Assembly (NCBI RefSeq): GCF_963664415.1
Contig: NZ_OY761442.1
Location: 248,001 to 312,000, forward strand
DNA length: 64,000 nucleotides
Source: an uncultured Desulfobacter sp.
GTDB taxonomy: Bacteria > Desulfobacterota > Desulfobacteria > Desulfobacterales > Desulfobacteraceae
Direction of reading: 5' to 3'
Both the position numbers and the translations under genes were made by a program. The notes under the pieces are model-generated. The model was not told where the DNA came from. It saw only the letters and a program-made list of their open reading frames with translations, and made no database searches. Each line of letters begins with the position of its first letter. The first letter of the stretch is position 1. Of this stretch, positions 8,895 through 18,342 are shown piece after piece.

Positions 8895-10217
8895 TTAGTC
8901 CGGCAGCAGATCATAAAAATACATCATGGCATCGGACCGGGTGATGATGCCGATAATTTTATTTTCTTTCATGACCGGAATTCTTCCGATGTCATGCCTG
9001 ATCATCAGTCGGGCAGCTTCAAATGCACTTTTATCATAATCAATGGTGATTAGTTTTCTGCTCATAATGGCTTTAATTGGGGATTGCATCTGATTTGATT
9101 TTTTGACTTTTCTAAAATCGCGCCTTGAGACAACGCCCACAAGATTATCGTCGTCGTCCACAACTGGCATACCCGAACATCCCATCTCCCGCAGCATCAT
9201 GGCCACATCGCCCACAGGCGTGTCGTTTTTTACCGTTACCACAGGGTATGACATGATATCAGAGAGCATGACCGACGAATACTGATTGCCCTTGAGCAAT
9301 TCCATGACGGTTTCTAATAACGCATCCGGATTTGCGCCTTTGACCAGGGCCGAGCCTGCCCCGGGATGGCCGCCTCCGCCAAGAGATCGCATAAGTACGC
9401 CAATGTTGATTTCATCCACCCCGCTTCTGCCGATCACCATGCATTTGTCTTTTTTCGTGTCCCGGAATATGCCGATGGCCACGTCCACATTCATCAGTTC
9501 TCGGTACATCTGCATCACCATGGCAAGATTTTCCACCCGATTTTGGACTTCTACTCGGGAGACACTCAGTGAGAAGCCGTTCACCTCACTTCGTTCCGCC
9601 TCCTGTACCATCTTAAAAAGAATCTCTTTTTGTTTTTTGCCGTAAGCCGGTTGTAAAAAGGTGCCCAGGATGTTGAGATCCGCCTTGCGGTCCAGCAGAA
9701 ATCCAGCGGCAAACGCGTCTTCAGGACGGGTGGATGGAAAGGACAGATGGCCTGTATCCTCGTAAAGGCCGATCAAAAACAATGTAGCCTGAATGGGGGT
9801 AATCAGTTTCCGTTCTTGTTTAATCTGTTGGACAAGCAGGGTAACTGCGGCTCCTGTCTGGGAAAGATGTGATTCCCGAGCGTCAATATCCCCGTCTTCG
9901 TGGTGGTCCCAGACAATGACATCAAGGTTTGGCTTTTCGGATAAAACGCTCAATCGCTGGTCCAGACGAGACCATGAATGGGTGTCTACGCAGATCAGGG
10001 TGTCTACGGTATCCAGGTCCACTTCGTTGGGTGTCCACAAATCAAATAGATCTTTGTGAATGGCTAAAAAATTTTTAAGGTTGGCATTAATTGTCCCGGG
10101 AAGGACAGGCTTGGCATCCGGATATATGATGGTGGCTGCAACGAGACACGCCAAGGCATCAAAATCAGCGGCTTTGTGTGTGGTGATGATTTTCATAGGG
10201 CCTCTTTGTTGTGACAA
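8895..10217 (-). CDS. DHH-family phosphoesterase with paired CBS domains
   Basis: Residues about 8-300 form a DHH/DHHA1 phosphoesterase: HKAADFDALA, VDTHSWSRLD and VWDHHEDGD carry the metal-binding Asp and His residues, and GGGGHPGAGSA is the DHHA1 motif. Two CBS repeats follow (about 315-440, MSYPVVTVKNDTPVGDVAMM and IGRIPVMKENKIIGIITRSD), likely sensing adenine nucleotides. The preferred start is the Met at 10196 (MKIITTHKAADF), since the core fold begins there. In related bacteria this DHH-CBS module is often fused to a C-terminal tRNA nucleotidyltransferase/poly(A) polymerase half (about 880-900 residues in total); here the ORF ends right after CBS. Substrate (oligo-RNA, cyclic dinucleotide or pyrophosphate) unknown. 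Confidence 0.8.
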   Translation of the reverse strand: MSQQRGPMKIITTHKAADFDALACLVAATIIYPDAKPVLPGTINANLKNFLAIHKDLFDLWTPNEVDLDTVDTLICVDTHSWSRLDQRLSVLSEKPNLDVIVWDHHEDGDIDARESHLSQTGAAVTLLVQQIKQERKLITPIQATLFLIGLYEDTGHLSFPSTRPEDAFAAGFLLDRKADLNILGTFLQPAYGKKQKEILFKMVQEAERSEVNGFSLSVSRVEVQNRVENLAMVMQMYRELMNVDVAIGIFRDTKKDKCMVIGRSGVDEINIGVLMRSLGGGGHPGAGSALVKGANPDALLETVMELLKGNQYSSVMLSDIMSYPVVTVKNDTPVGDVAMMLREMGCSGMPVVDDDDNLVGVVSRRDFRKVKKSNQMQSPIKAIMSRKLITIDYDKSAFEAARLMIRHDIGRIPVMKENKIIGIITRSDAMMYFYDLLPD

Positions 10218-10377
10218 GTGGTTTCATCAGGGGAGGTATTAGGGCGTATTGGTCAGATATTTTGTTGGATACAATCTCAATAGGTTCTCTAAGTTGTTTC
10301 GTTGATTCATTTTCGTTCATTCTTAATAACGGCCATGGCCGACCTGTTCTTTCGCCTAGGTTGGGCTACTACAAATA

Positions 10378-10413
10378 ATGAAAGAAACGAATCGGTTAAT
10401 TCAGTTCTTTCAT
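10378..10413. promoter_or_regulatory. Operator-like interrupted palindrome
   Basis: ATGAAAGAAACGAAT (10378-10392) and ATTCAGTTCTTTCAT (10399-10413) are inverted repeats matching at 13 of 15 positions around a 6-bp spacer. Placed about 250 bp before the AOR-family gene, this looks like a binding site for a dimeric regulator, possibly an upstream activator site. No regulator gene adjoins it. Confidence 0.45.
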
Positions 10414-10477
10414 ATAAATATATAATCATTATTTGATGATGCCTCAACTTTTATCGTGATTTCTGTTAATATTTACA

Positions 10478-10622
10478 TAGTGTCTGAACCAAACCCAGTG
10501 AATTTTGTCGCGTACATGGCGGGCGAAAATTGTAACCCAGAGAATACATAACGTATTTCGAGAATTAAGATTATAGACCAACGAGGTCGTCGGCCAAACT
10601 TACGGTTGTGGGGCGGGCATTA
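10478..10622 (+). repeat. MITE-like dispersed repeat, copy 1
   Basis: Begins TAGTGTCTGAAC and ends near GGGCGGGCATTA. Its ends are imperfect inverted repeats and its interior (CGTATTTCGAGAATTAAGATT, then CAACG and a TCGGC-AAA-TTACGGTT block) matches the copy at 30902-31014, with about 30 bp extra. It codes for nothing. Confidence 0.6.
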
Positions 10623-10665
10623 CATAGAGGTTTAATCATAAACATCTATTTTAAGGAGCATAAAA

Positions 10666-12804
10666 ATGGCTCAAATCAATCTTAAAGAAGTCAAAAGCGT
10701 ATCCTACCAACCGGCCAAACTCCATCAGGGATATACAAATCATTCCCTTCATATCAATGTCGGTAAAAATGAAATTAATGTTCGTTGTATTGAAGAAAAG
10801 ATCAAACAAACATTTATCGGAGGCAAAGGGTATGATTTGTGGTTGATGTGGCATGCCGTGTCTGAAACCACCCGATGGGATGACCCTGAAAACGCTATCT
10901 GCATTTCATCAGGGCCTTTGGGAGGCGTACCTGGGTATCCCGGCGGTGGAAAAAGTATTGTCACAACTATTTCTCCACTGACAGGGGCTCCCATTGATTC
11001 AAACGTCGGGGGGTATTTCGGTCCGTATAAAAAATTTGCCGGCTTTGATGTCATTCAACTGGATGGCAGGGCCGAGCAGGACACGGTAATTCTTATCGAC
11101 GGGATTGAAAATACCATTAAGTTGTTCCATGCGCGCAGTTTTCCTGAAGATGCGTATGAGATGTCAGCGGCCTTGACACACTATTTTGATGAAAAAAAGC
11201 CGGTCAACGTATCTGTGGTGACCACAGGACCCGGGGCGGAACATACCTATTTCGGCTGTTTAAATTTTTCCTGGTGGGATGCCGGGCGCAAAATCGTCCG
11301 GTATAAACAGGCCGGCAGGGGTGGGATCGGAACGGTATTTGCCGACAAAAAGATTAAGGCTGTTGTGGCAAGGTACGGTGCCGTTTCCATGAAAACCAAT
11401 CAGCCGGCTGATCCCGAAGGGCTTAAAGCGGTTACCAGGGCCTATACTAAGGAGATCATCACCCTTGACCCCAAACAGAATCGGATGGCTCTGGTCGGTA
11501 CCACCCATCTGGTACCCATTATGAATGATCATGACTGTTTGCCTGTTCATAATTTTAAATTTGGTTCCCATCCCCAAGGCAAAGTTATTGGCGAAGAGAC
11601 CTACGAGCATATTTTTGACAAGGGATTTGACGGCTGCTGGAAAGGTTGTGCCGTGGCCTGTGCCCATGGGGTAAAAGATTTTTATCCCCTTACGGGACCG
11701 TATAAGGGTAAAAAGGTTTTTGTGGACGGTCCTGAATATGAAACTGTGGCCGGATGTGGCTCCAATCTTGGTATTTTTGATGCCCATACCATCCTTGAGA
11801 TGAATTTTTACTGTGATGCTTATGGGTTGGATACCATCTCTGTGGGTACTTCCATCGCTTTTGCCATGGAGTGCTTTGCCAGTGGCCAGATTACCGTGAA
11901 TCATACCGGTGGTATGGATTTGAATTTCGGTAACCGGTTCAATGCCCTGGAACTTGTTCACCAGATGGCCCAGGGAGAAGGTTTTGGTACTGTTGTGGGT
12001 AAAGGCGTCCGTCGGATGAAAGAAATTTTTGCCCGGGATTACGGCGCAGAATCTACCTTTTTGCAGGATATCGGTATGGAATCCAAGGGCCTGGAATTTT
12101 CCGAATACATCACCAAGGAGAGTCTTGCCCAGCAGGGCGGTTACGGGCTGGCCCTTAAAGGACCCCAGCATGATGAAGCCTGGTTAATTTTTCTGGATAT
12201 GGTCCACAACTTCATGCCCACCTTTGAAAACAAGGCTGAAGCTTTACACTGGTTTCCCATGCTCAGAACCTGGTTTGGTCTGTGCGGCCTGTGCAAACTA
12301 CCCTGGAATGATATTGTCCCTGCCGACAATAAAGAAACCGATGAACCGGCCAAGGTGGTTAAACACGTGGCCTGGTATGCACAATTTTTTTCTGCGGTTA
12401 CCGGCAGGAAGGTGAATTCAGAGGATCTAATCACAATGAGTGAAGCCGTATACAATTTCCAGCGGATTTTTAATCTTAAGATGGGATATGGCACCCGGGA
12501 GCACGATTCTGTGCCCTATCGTGCCATGGGGCCTGTGACCGAGGAAGAGTACGAATCCAGGGCCGAGCGCTATGACACCCAGCTAACGGAAACCTATGGC
12601 ATGGATATTTCCGCCATGGATACACCGGACAAAATGGCGGTGTTACGTAGCAAGCGAGAAGAACAGTATGAACTGCTTAAAAATGCGGTTTACAAACGCC
12701 GGGGCTGGACTGCCGACGGTATTCCAACCGTTGAAACGGTTAAACGCCTTGGTATTGACTTTCCCGAAGTGCTTGGGGTGCTTAAAGCCCACGGGGTTGT
12801 TTAG
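10666..12804 (+). CDS. Aldehyde:ferredoxin oxidoreductase-family tungsto/molybdo-enzyme
   Basis: A 712-residue member of the AOR family, cytoplasmic enzymes that bind a bis-pterin tungsten (or Mo) cofactor and one [4Fe-4S] cluster and oxidise aldehydes with ferredoxin. The N-terminal domain has the pterin-binding GGKGYDLWLM and GPLGGVPGYPGGGK segments. The cluster ligands are visible as C324-x3-C328-x3-C332 (GCWKGCAVACAHG) with the distal Cys pair near 540 (LCGLCKLPWND). At 712 residues it is longer than archaeal AOR (about 605) and nearer the BamB-like or bacterial AOR branch, so the substrate could be an aldehyde or an aromatic acyl-CoA-type compound. No bam-type partner genes are adjacent, making an aldehyde more likely. 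The stop overlaps the end of the convergent transporter by 4 bp. Confidence 0.85.
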   Translation: MAQINLKEVKSVSYQPAKLHQGYTNHSLHINVGKNEINVRCIEEKIKQTFIGGKGYDLWLMWHAVSETTRWDDPENAICISSGPLGGVPGYPGGGKSIVTTISPLTGAPIDSNVGGYFGPYKKFAGFDVIQLDGRAEQDTVILIDGIENTIKLFHARSFPEDAYEMSAALTHYFDEKKPVNVSVVTTGPGAEHTYFGCLNFSWWDAGRKIVRYKQAGRGGIGTVFADKKIKAVVARYGAVSMKTNQPADPEGLKAVTRAYTKEIITLDPKQNRMALVGTTHLVPIMNDHDCLPVHNFKFGSHPQGKVIGEETYEHIFDKGFDGCWKGCAVACAHGVKDFYPLTGPYKGKKVFVDGPEYETVAGCGSNLGIFDAHTILEMNFYCDAYGLDTISVGTSIAFAMECFASGQITVNHTGGMDLNFGNRFNALELVHQMAQGEGFGTVVGKGVRRMKEIFARDYGAESTFLQDIGMESKGLEFSEYITKESLAQQGGYGLALKGPQHDEAWLIFLDMVHNFMPTFENKAEALHWFPMLRTWFGLCGLCKLPWNDIVPADNKETDEPAKVVKHVAWYAQFFSAVTGRKVNSEDLITMSEAVYNFQRIFNLKMGYGTREHDSVPYRAMGPVTEEEYESRAERYDTQLTETYGMDISAMDTPDKMAVLRSKREEQYELLKNAVYKRRGWTADGIPTVETVKRLGIDFPEVLGVLKAHGVV

Positions 12805-15043
12805 GCAAACAGATCACAATCCCCAATGGACGAGACCATAATCATCGTAGGCAAAGGAGCAAATGCCCTGGTGTGCCTGGTCTGAAATTCTGCTGCTTCG
12901 TTTGGTTCGGGAACGTTGAAACCAATGAAAACAACCGATGCCTCGGTTGATATGGATTGAAGAACCTTCTCAAAGATATCCGTAGAGACGATTACCCTGG
13001 ATTCAGCTTTTACCCTGGCCGCTCGCAGCAACGTTTCTAGGGCCTGCTTTGCCGGCTGTACTCCGGCAGTATCTTGAATGATCCTGAACAGTCGGATGGT
13101 TGCATCAGCCCATTGCCTGTTCTGCGTGAGAAGATGGGCCAGCATAACCATCAGGGAACCATTTTTTTTGCCACGCCACCAGATATCGATAAATCTTTTG
13201 CCCGGATTTTGTGGAAGCCCTTTGTCATTGATAATAACAAGATTCATTTCCATGGCTCGGACAATACGCAAGTGTCTTGTAAAGGACTGGGCCCTGTCCG
13301 GGTCTGAAGACCAGCCAAAAATTACAGTGTTGGGCTTAAGCGGTCCTGGGGGATGCGCCTGGAGTACTGCACAGATGCCCTGGTCAAGATCGGGTAAAAC
13401 CATTACCATTGAAAAACCGCTGACGCCGTAATCATGGAAATTTTTTTTAAGCTGGGTCAGGGCAGTCTGCCTTTTTTCCATGAGGTCCTGGACATTGCCG
13501 GTAAGGATACGGACCAGGGTTACACTTCCCCGTTCCTCTCCGATCCACAGGGCATACTGCACCAGGGTAAAACGGGTTTTAGGATTTCCCGTGAACACCA
13601 GAATCGCAGGGCGCCAATTTTTGGGGTGAATCGGCATCATGGCCAGCTGGTGAAGATTGGCTTTGAGTCTTGAATAGAAAAATCCCCATCGTGCATCGCC
13701 GAAACGGACCGTAAGAGATCTGCGTCTAAGCAGTACAACCATTGTGGAAATGATGCCTGCCGCACAAACGGCTGTTACCGGTTGAATTAGAAAGGCTGTG
13801 ACCGCACACCCTGCAGCCGCGATAAGGGCTTGCAACCAGTGATAATGCTTGAATCCGGGTCTAAAGGACGGGTTGCCGGCAAAGGATTCAACAAAAGCGG
13901 CAACATTGATCATTGCGTAGGTGTAAAGAAAAAACATGGTCACAACACCGGCCAGGATATTAAATGCCCTGCCTGTGTCTCCGTTGCCTGCCCACAGGAT
14001 CGTAGTGATGGTCAAACCCAGGGTCAGCCATAAAGCCCTGACCGGTTCATTGCCCTGGCCTGTTCCTTTTTTGAATATATGCAGCATAGGAATCAGCCTA
14101 TCCTTGGCAACGGCCTGGATAACCCTGGGAGCCCCCATGAACGATCCTAAAGCACTGGACAGGGTAGCTGCAAATACACCGGCAACCACCAAAAAACCTG
14201 CGTTAAAAAGTGCCTGGCGGCAAAGTGTTTCAAAAGATGAATAAATCAGTTCTTCCCTTGATTGGGCCCCGCCGCATACAATGATTTGAAGTCCGTACAC
14301 AACAAACCCGGTGAAAACTGCGCCAAGGGTGCCTGCCGGAATGGCCCGGGCCGGATTTTTCAGATCGCCGGACATGCTGATGCCTGCCATGATACCGGTG
14401 ACTGCCGGAAAATAGATGACAAAGACGCTCCAGAACGCGTATGTGTCATTGGTGTAGCCCGGGCCAAGATTTTTTGAAAACAAGTTAATGTCAAAATGTA
14501 TTAGGGCACCTCCCATGAACGCAAGAATGGAAAGCCCTAGAACCGTCATGATTAGGTATTGTGCCCGCACCGCCCACCTGGCACCTGCCCGGGTGATGAT
14601 GAACAAGAAAGCCGTGGTGATTAGGGCGATGGTCCTGAAGTGGACCGTAAGGTCCGGAAAAGTCCGTACCAATGATTCGGTAAATCCCAGGATATAAAAG
14701 GGAACGGAAATGGCTTGGGAACAGAACAGGGCCAGCCCAATGGCTCCGCCAAGTTCAGGACCGATGGATCTTGAGATTAAAAAATAGGCACCCCCTGCCG
14801 AAACAGGTGTGTTTGTGGACACGGCTGAAACTGAAATGGCCGTCAACAAAGTGATGGTATGGCTCAGGCACAAAATGAGAATCGTTTGAAAGATGCCGGC
14901 CTGACCAATGACAAACCCGGAGCGCATGAACAGGATCACACCGAGAATTGTGAGGATGGACGGTGTAAATACGCGCCAAATGCGCTAAGGTTGTTTCCTG
15001 TCTTTCTCTGGCCTGGTTGTATATTTCTGTTTGTTGCTCCCAT
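12801..15043 (-). pseudogene. SLC12/APC-type cation-chloride or amino-acid transporter, 5' frameshift
   Basis: The main frame (14939 to 12801, 712 codons) encodes an APC-superfamily carrier resembling bacterial cation-chloride cotransporters: about 12 membrane segments in the first 430 residues, then a cytoplasmic C-terminal domain of about 280 residues like that of NKCC/KCC homologues. That frame starts inside the first membrane helix. Upstream, codons for FTPSILTILGV are in frame but stop at TAG immediately before, while another frame from ATG at 15043 (RBS AAAGG) gives MGATNRNIQPGQRKTGNNL and then SAFGA, which joins the family-typical AFGG-VFTPSI if one base is restored near 14969-14976. 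So either a real 1-bp deletion or a sequencing error; if real, the protein loses its N-terminus. Transported ion unknown. Confidence 0.75.
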
Positions 15044-15376
15044 GACCATGACCTTTCATCCCAAGAACAGCCATGGGCTGATCCGGTCGATCAACACCCA
15101 GACGCAACCCACAACAAAACATAACAGTAATTAAATAACTTATTTAACTTTCATAAAAATACTCTGCTTCACCCGGCACGGCTTTGGATTTGGCTGAATT
15201 TTTCCGGTTCCAGAATGCCACATTTACTATAAAATTTCCCTGGAAAAATTAAACTTTATTGGGGTGGGGTAAAAATTTTTTTAAGGGAAGTCCATAGGGC
15301 GTTTGCATTTTGCGGGCTATTTGATAATCTGTGTTGGAAAAAATAGAAATCGGAAGGGATAAACTTTCTGCTCTAA
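15044..15376. other. Divergent intergenic region
   Basis: About 330 bp between the frameshifted transporter and the carboxypeptidase-like gene; AT-rich, presumably with both promoters. I could not identify convincing -35/-10 pairs. Confidence 0.3.
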
Positions 15377-16828
15377 TTGATTATGATGATATCAACGCCT
15401 TATTTTTACAACAGATTCTGGTGCTTTTTGATCAAGCGTTTGCTGATTATGGCTGTTTCAGGAATCGCTGCTGTTTTGTGCTTGGCGGGGCCTGCACCTG
15501 CATCCCAATGCGCCCTTGACTTCAGTGTGCACACCTTGGCATCAAAGATTCCTGGAAAAACAGCACTTATTGTTGGCGGAATCCAGGGGGATGAACCGGG
15601 AGGGTTCAATGCTGCTGCCCTTATTGCTACCCGTTACAATATTTTGTCCGGCCGGGTTATCGTGGTTCCCAATCTCAACTTTGAAAGTATTATCAAGCGA
15701 TCCCGTGGCGTTTACGGGGACATGAACCGTAAATTTGATCAGGTGAGCAAAACAGATCCTGAGCGGCAAACCATTGCTAAAATAAAATCCATGATCACTG
15801 ACCCGAACGTTGATTTTATTTTAAATCTGCATGACGGTTCGGGATTTTTTACACCCACCCGTAAAAATGATATGCACAATCCTGACAGATGGGGGCAAAG
15901 TATTATCATTGACCAAGCGTTGATGCCTGCCACATATACAGGCCTGTTTTCTGATCTTGCCGTCACGGCACAGCAGTGTGCCGACAAAGTCAATGGCCAT
16001 CTGATTGACCCTGGTCATACAGTGCACGTTAAAAATACCCGGACAGCGGAAGGGGACCAGGAGATGGCAAAAACACTTACCTTTTTTGCCATGAAAAATA
16101 AAAAACCGGCTTTCGGGGTGGAAGCCAGCAAATCGTTTCTGACCCCCGGGCGTGTATATTACCATCTCTTGGCCATTGAATCCTTTTTAACCAAGGCCGG
16201 GATCTCTTTCAAACGTGATTTTTCTTTGAGTAAAAAAGAAATCAAAAAAGTAATTGACAAGGATATTGCCTTGACGTTGGGGGAGCGCAGAGTCCTACTC
16301 TATGCTGAAAATATCCGCAATCGCATCAATTACCTGCCCATGGAAAAAGGCGGTGACCTGCAGTTTTTGGTCAACAATCCGTTATTGGCGCTGGTGCATA
16401 ATAAATCAGATTTTAGTCTGTATCACGGCAACCGCTGTCTTTCCCATCTCAGCCCCCAGTATTTTGAATATGACTTGGGAATCGACGGCATTGAAATGGA
16501 TGTTGACGGTAAAAAACAACAAGTTCCCTTTGGTTCCAGAATTTTGGTTAAAGAGCAATTTATGGTTCATCCCATACCGGATCATCGGGTAAACATTATT
16601 GGATTCACAACACAAAATGTGAAAGATGAGGCTGGCCTTCTGGTAACCAGAAACGATTGTATTCAACGTTTTTCAATTGACCGTGACGGCCAAATTTTCA
16701 GAATTGAAGTCTACAAACATGGCAAATTTAATGGGATGGTACTTGCAGACTTTCGATTCCATGAAAAAACCAATAGTATCGCCCAAGTCAGCGGCGGTAT
16801 CCGTAAAGAAAAACAATTATTAAGATAA
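15377..16828 (+). CDS. Csd4-like M99 (M14-related) carboxypeptidase, exported
   Basis: A 483-residue protein with an N-terminal membrane/signal segment (RLLIMAVSGIAAVLCLAG) and a metallocarboxypeptidase core. The first zinc motif reads GGIQGDEPGG (about 68-77): a Gln sits where most M14 enzymes have His, with Glu three residues on, and the second ligand is the His of LNLHDGSGFF (about 150-160). Gln/Glu/His is the ligand set described for Helicobacter Csd4, a D,L-carboxypeptidase that trims peptidoglycan tripeptides and sets helical cell shape. I therefore infer a periplasmic cell-wall carboxypeptidase. Several in-frame Met/Leu codons precede the signal segment, so the start is uncertain (a GGAAGGGA stretch lies at about 15352). 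It is followed at 34 bp by a membrane-anchored TPR protein, probably co-transcribed. Confidence 0.75.
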   Translation: MIMMISTPYFYNRFWCFLIKRLLIMAVSGIAAVLCLAGPAPASQCALDFSVHTLASKIPGKTALIVGGIQGDEPGGFNAAALIATRYNILSGRVIVVPNLNFESIIKRSRGVYGDMNRKFDQVSKTDPERQTIAKIKSMITDPNVDFILNLHDGSGFFTPTRKNDMHNPDRWGQSIIIDQALMPATYTGLFSDLAVTAQQCADKVNGHLIDPGHTVHVKNTRTAEGDQEMAKTLTFFAMKNKKPAFGVEASKSFLTPGRVYYHLLAIESFLTKAGISFKRDFSLSKKEIKKVIDKDIALTLGERRVLLYAENIRNRINYLPMEKGGDLQFLVNNPLLALVHNKSDFSLYHGNRCLSHLSPQYFEYDLGIDGIEMDVDGKKQQVPFGSRILVKEQFMVHPIPDHRVNIIGFTTQNVKDEAGLLVTRNDCIQRFSIDRDGQIFRIEVYKHGKFNGMVLADFRFHEKTNSIAQVSGGIRKEKQLLR

Positions 16829-16862
16829 GATAATCCCTTAAAAATTATTTAAAGCAGGAAAA

Positions 16863-17528
16863 ATGAACCAGGACACAAAAAAAGAAAACACAGTTTCCCG
16901 TCAGGCCTTTTATATTTCCATTCTGATCTCTCTGACACTGGGGTTTTTGCTGGGCACCGCATATACCTCGTTTAAGCTGGCGGATTCACAACAGCCGAGC
17001 ATGAGGCCTATGCCACCGAGTATGATGGGGAGCATGCCAAAAAACAAACCTGAACCTGAAAAAGAGGCAGAAGGGAATAAAAGCCCTGACCTTGCAGCCA
17101 TGGCTGCGCCCCATATCAAAAAATTGCAGTCCTTTTTAAAAGAAAATCCCGATAATGCCCAAGCCTGGATCGAATTGGGCAACGCCTTTTTCGATATAGA
17201 CCGTTTTAAAGATGCCATTAATGCCTATGAAAAATCCCTGTCCATTCAGCCGGACCATCCACATGTTCTTACAGACCTTGGGGTGATGTATCGACGAAAC
17301 AATGAGCCTGAAAAAGCATTGGACGCTTTTAGCAGGGCTGTTGCTGTCCAGCCTGATTTTGAAACCGCCTGGTTTAACAAGGGTATTGTTTATATGCATG
17401 ACCTCAATGATATCCCTAAAGCCGTTGAAGCCTGGGAACAGCTGGTAAAAGTTAATCCGACTGCCAGAACGTCCGGAGGAAAACTGGTTTCTGAACTGGT
17501 GGAAACCTTGAAGAAACAAGCCAGGTAA
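16863..17528 (+). CDS. Membrane-anchored TPR protein
   Basis: 221 residues: a single N-terminal membrane segment (about 13-38, FYISILISLTLGFLLGTAYT), a Pro/Met-rich linker (about 45-75), then three TPR units (about 95-200: AWIELGNAFFDIDRFKDAIN, VLTDLGVMYRRNNEPEKALD, AWFNKGIVYMHDLNDIPKAV). The topology puts the TPRs in the periplasm, where they could scaffold the preceding carboxypeptidase-like enzyme; this is inference from position. The ribosome-binding site is AGCAGGAAAA. Its stop overlaps the next ATG. Confidence 0.75.
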   Translation: MNQDTKKENTVSRQAFYISILISLTLGFLLGTAYTSFKLADSQQPSMRPMPPSMMGSMPKNKPEPEKEAEGNKSPDLAAMAAPHIKKLQSFLKENPDNAQAWIELGNAFFDIDRFKDAINAYEKSLSIQPDHPHVLTDLGVMYRRNNEPEKALDAFSRAVAVQPDFETAWFNKGIVYMHDLNDIPKAVEAWEQLVKVNPTARTSGGKLVSELVETLKKQAR

Positions 17529-18253
17529 TGCAGGACATACGTAGGCTTTTGCCTGCGGCCTTTGAAGGGTGGCACTATGAACTTGTTTATAAATCCATCC
17601 GGCATATCTATTTCAGAATTTACCCGGATAAGAAAATAGTTCGTATTTCCGCGCCTCACCAAATCAGCCCCAAAACATTGGAATATGCAATTTTGGCCAA
17701 ATCGGCTTGGTTAACAAACAAAATAACGACAGCAAATCATGTGGTGCAGCCGTATAAACCAATATCTGCAATGACAGACAGCTGTTCATGCATGGTATGG
17801 GGCAAAAAACTGCCCGTGGTGCGTAAAGCCTTTAAATCCCGCCCCGGGATATGTTTGACTACTGAGTCTGAGATTACGATTCGAGTTCCCTCCGGCTACG
17901 ATGCAAAAAAGGAGGAAAAACTATGGCAACGATGGCTGCGGTCACTCTTAAACGAGCGTATTCAAACGTTGCTTGAAAAATGGCAACCTGTCATGGGGGT
18001 GGTAGCGGCTGAATGTCGGTTAAAGAAAATGAAAACCCGGTGGGGATCTTGTAATACAAGTGTAAGACGCATATGGATAAATGCGGTTCTTGTGCATCTG
18101 GACCCTTGCCTGCTGGAGTATGTGCTGGTTCATGAACTTGCTCACTTAGAGGAGCCGGGACACACACAGCGTTTCTATCAGATTATAGAAACATATCTGC
18201 CTGACTGGAAATCAAGGGAAATTCGCCTGAAGCAAATAGCCTTAAGGCAGTAA
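17528..18253 (+). CDS. YgjP-like metal-dependent hydrolase (DUF45)
   Basis: A 241-residue member of the YgjP/WLM group of zinc-dependent metalloproteins. The HExxH site is in YVLVHELAHLEEPGHTQRF (about 198-216) with the downstream His as third ligand, preceded by the family signature KTRWGSCN. Members are thought to act as peptidases, but substrates are not established. No signal peptide, so cytoplasmic. The start overlaps the stop of the TPR gene (TAATG), giving translational coupling. Confidence 0.82.
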   Translation: MQDIRRLLPAAFEGWHYELVYKSIRHIYFRIYPDKKIVRISAPHQISPKTLEYAILAKSAWLTNKITTANHVVQPYKPISAMTDSCSCMVWGKKLPVVRKAFKSRPGICLTTESEITIRVPSGYDAKKEEKLWQRWLRSLLNERIQTLLEKWQPVMGVVAAECRLKKMKTRWGSCNTSVRRIWINAVLVHLDPCLLEYVLVHELAHLEEPGHTQRFYQIIETYLPDWKSREIRLKQIALRQ

Positions 18254-18307
18254 GTCTCTTTTGTAGAAAAAGTTGCCCCGATGAAAGGTGCAGAAAAGTA
18301 TCTATCG

Positions 18308-18335
18308 AAGGTTGTAATGATTGCAACTTTTTTTT
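18308..18335 (+). terminator. Intrinsic terminator
   Basis: A stem of about 10 bp (AAGGTTGTAA / TTGCAACTTT, with two G-T pairs) and a TGA loop, followed by a run of eight T. It ends the carboxypeptidase-TPR-YgjP operon. Confidence 0.7.
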
Positions 18336-18342
18336 GCAAAAA

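Larger units (their letters stand above)
10218..10665 (+). other. Long leader upstream of the AOR-family gene
   Basis: 448 bp without a gene. It holds a 15-bp interrupted palindrome (10378-10413) and a copy of a dispersed repeat (10478-10622), both listed separately. The last 40 bp carry TTTAAGGAGCATAAAAATG, a strong ribosome-binding site for the next gene. Confidence 0.6.

Noticed and set aside
10666..12804. BamB-type benzoyl-CoA reductase
   Set aside because: The sequence family could allow it, but no bam partner subunits are adjacent, so I kept the broader AOR-family call.
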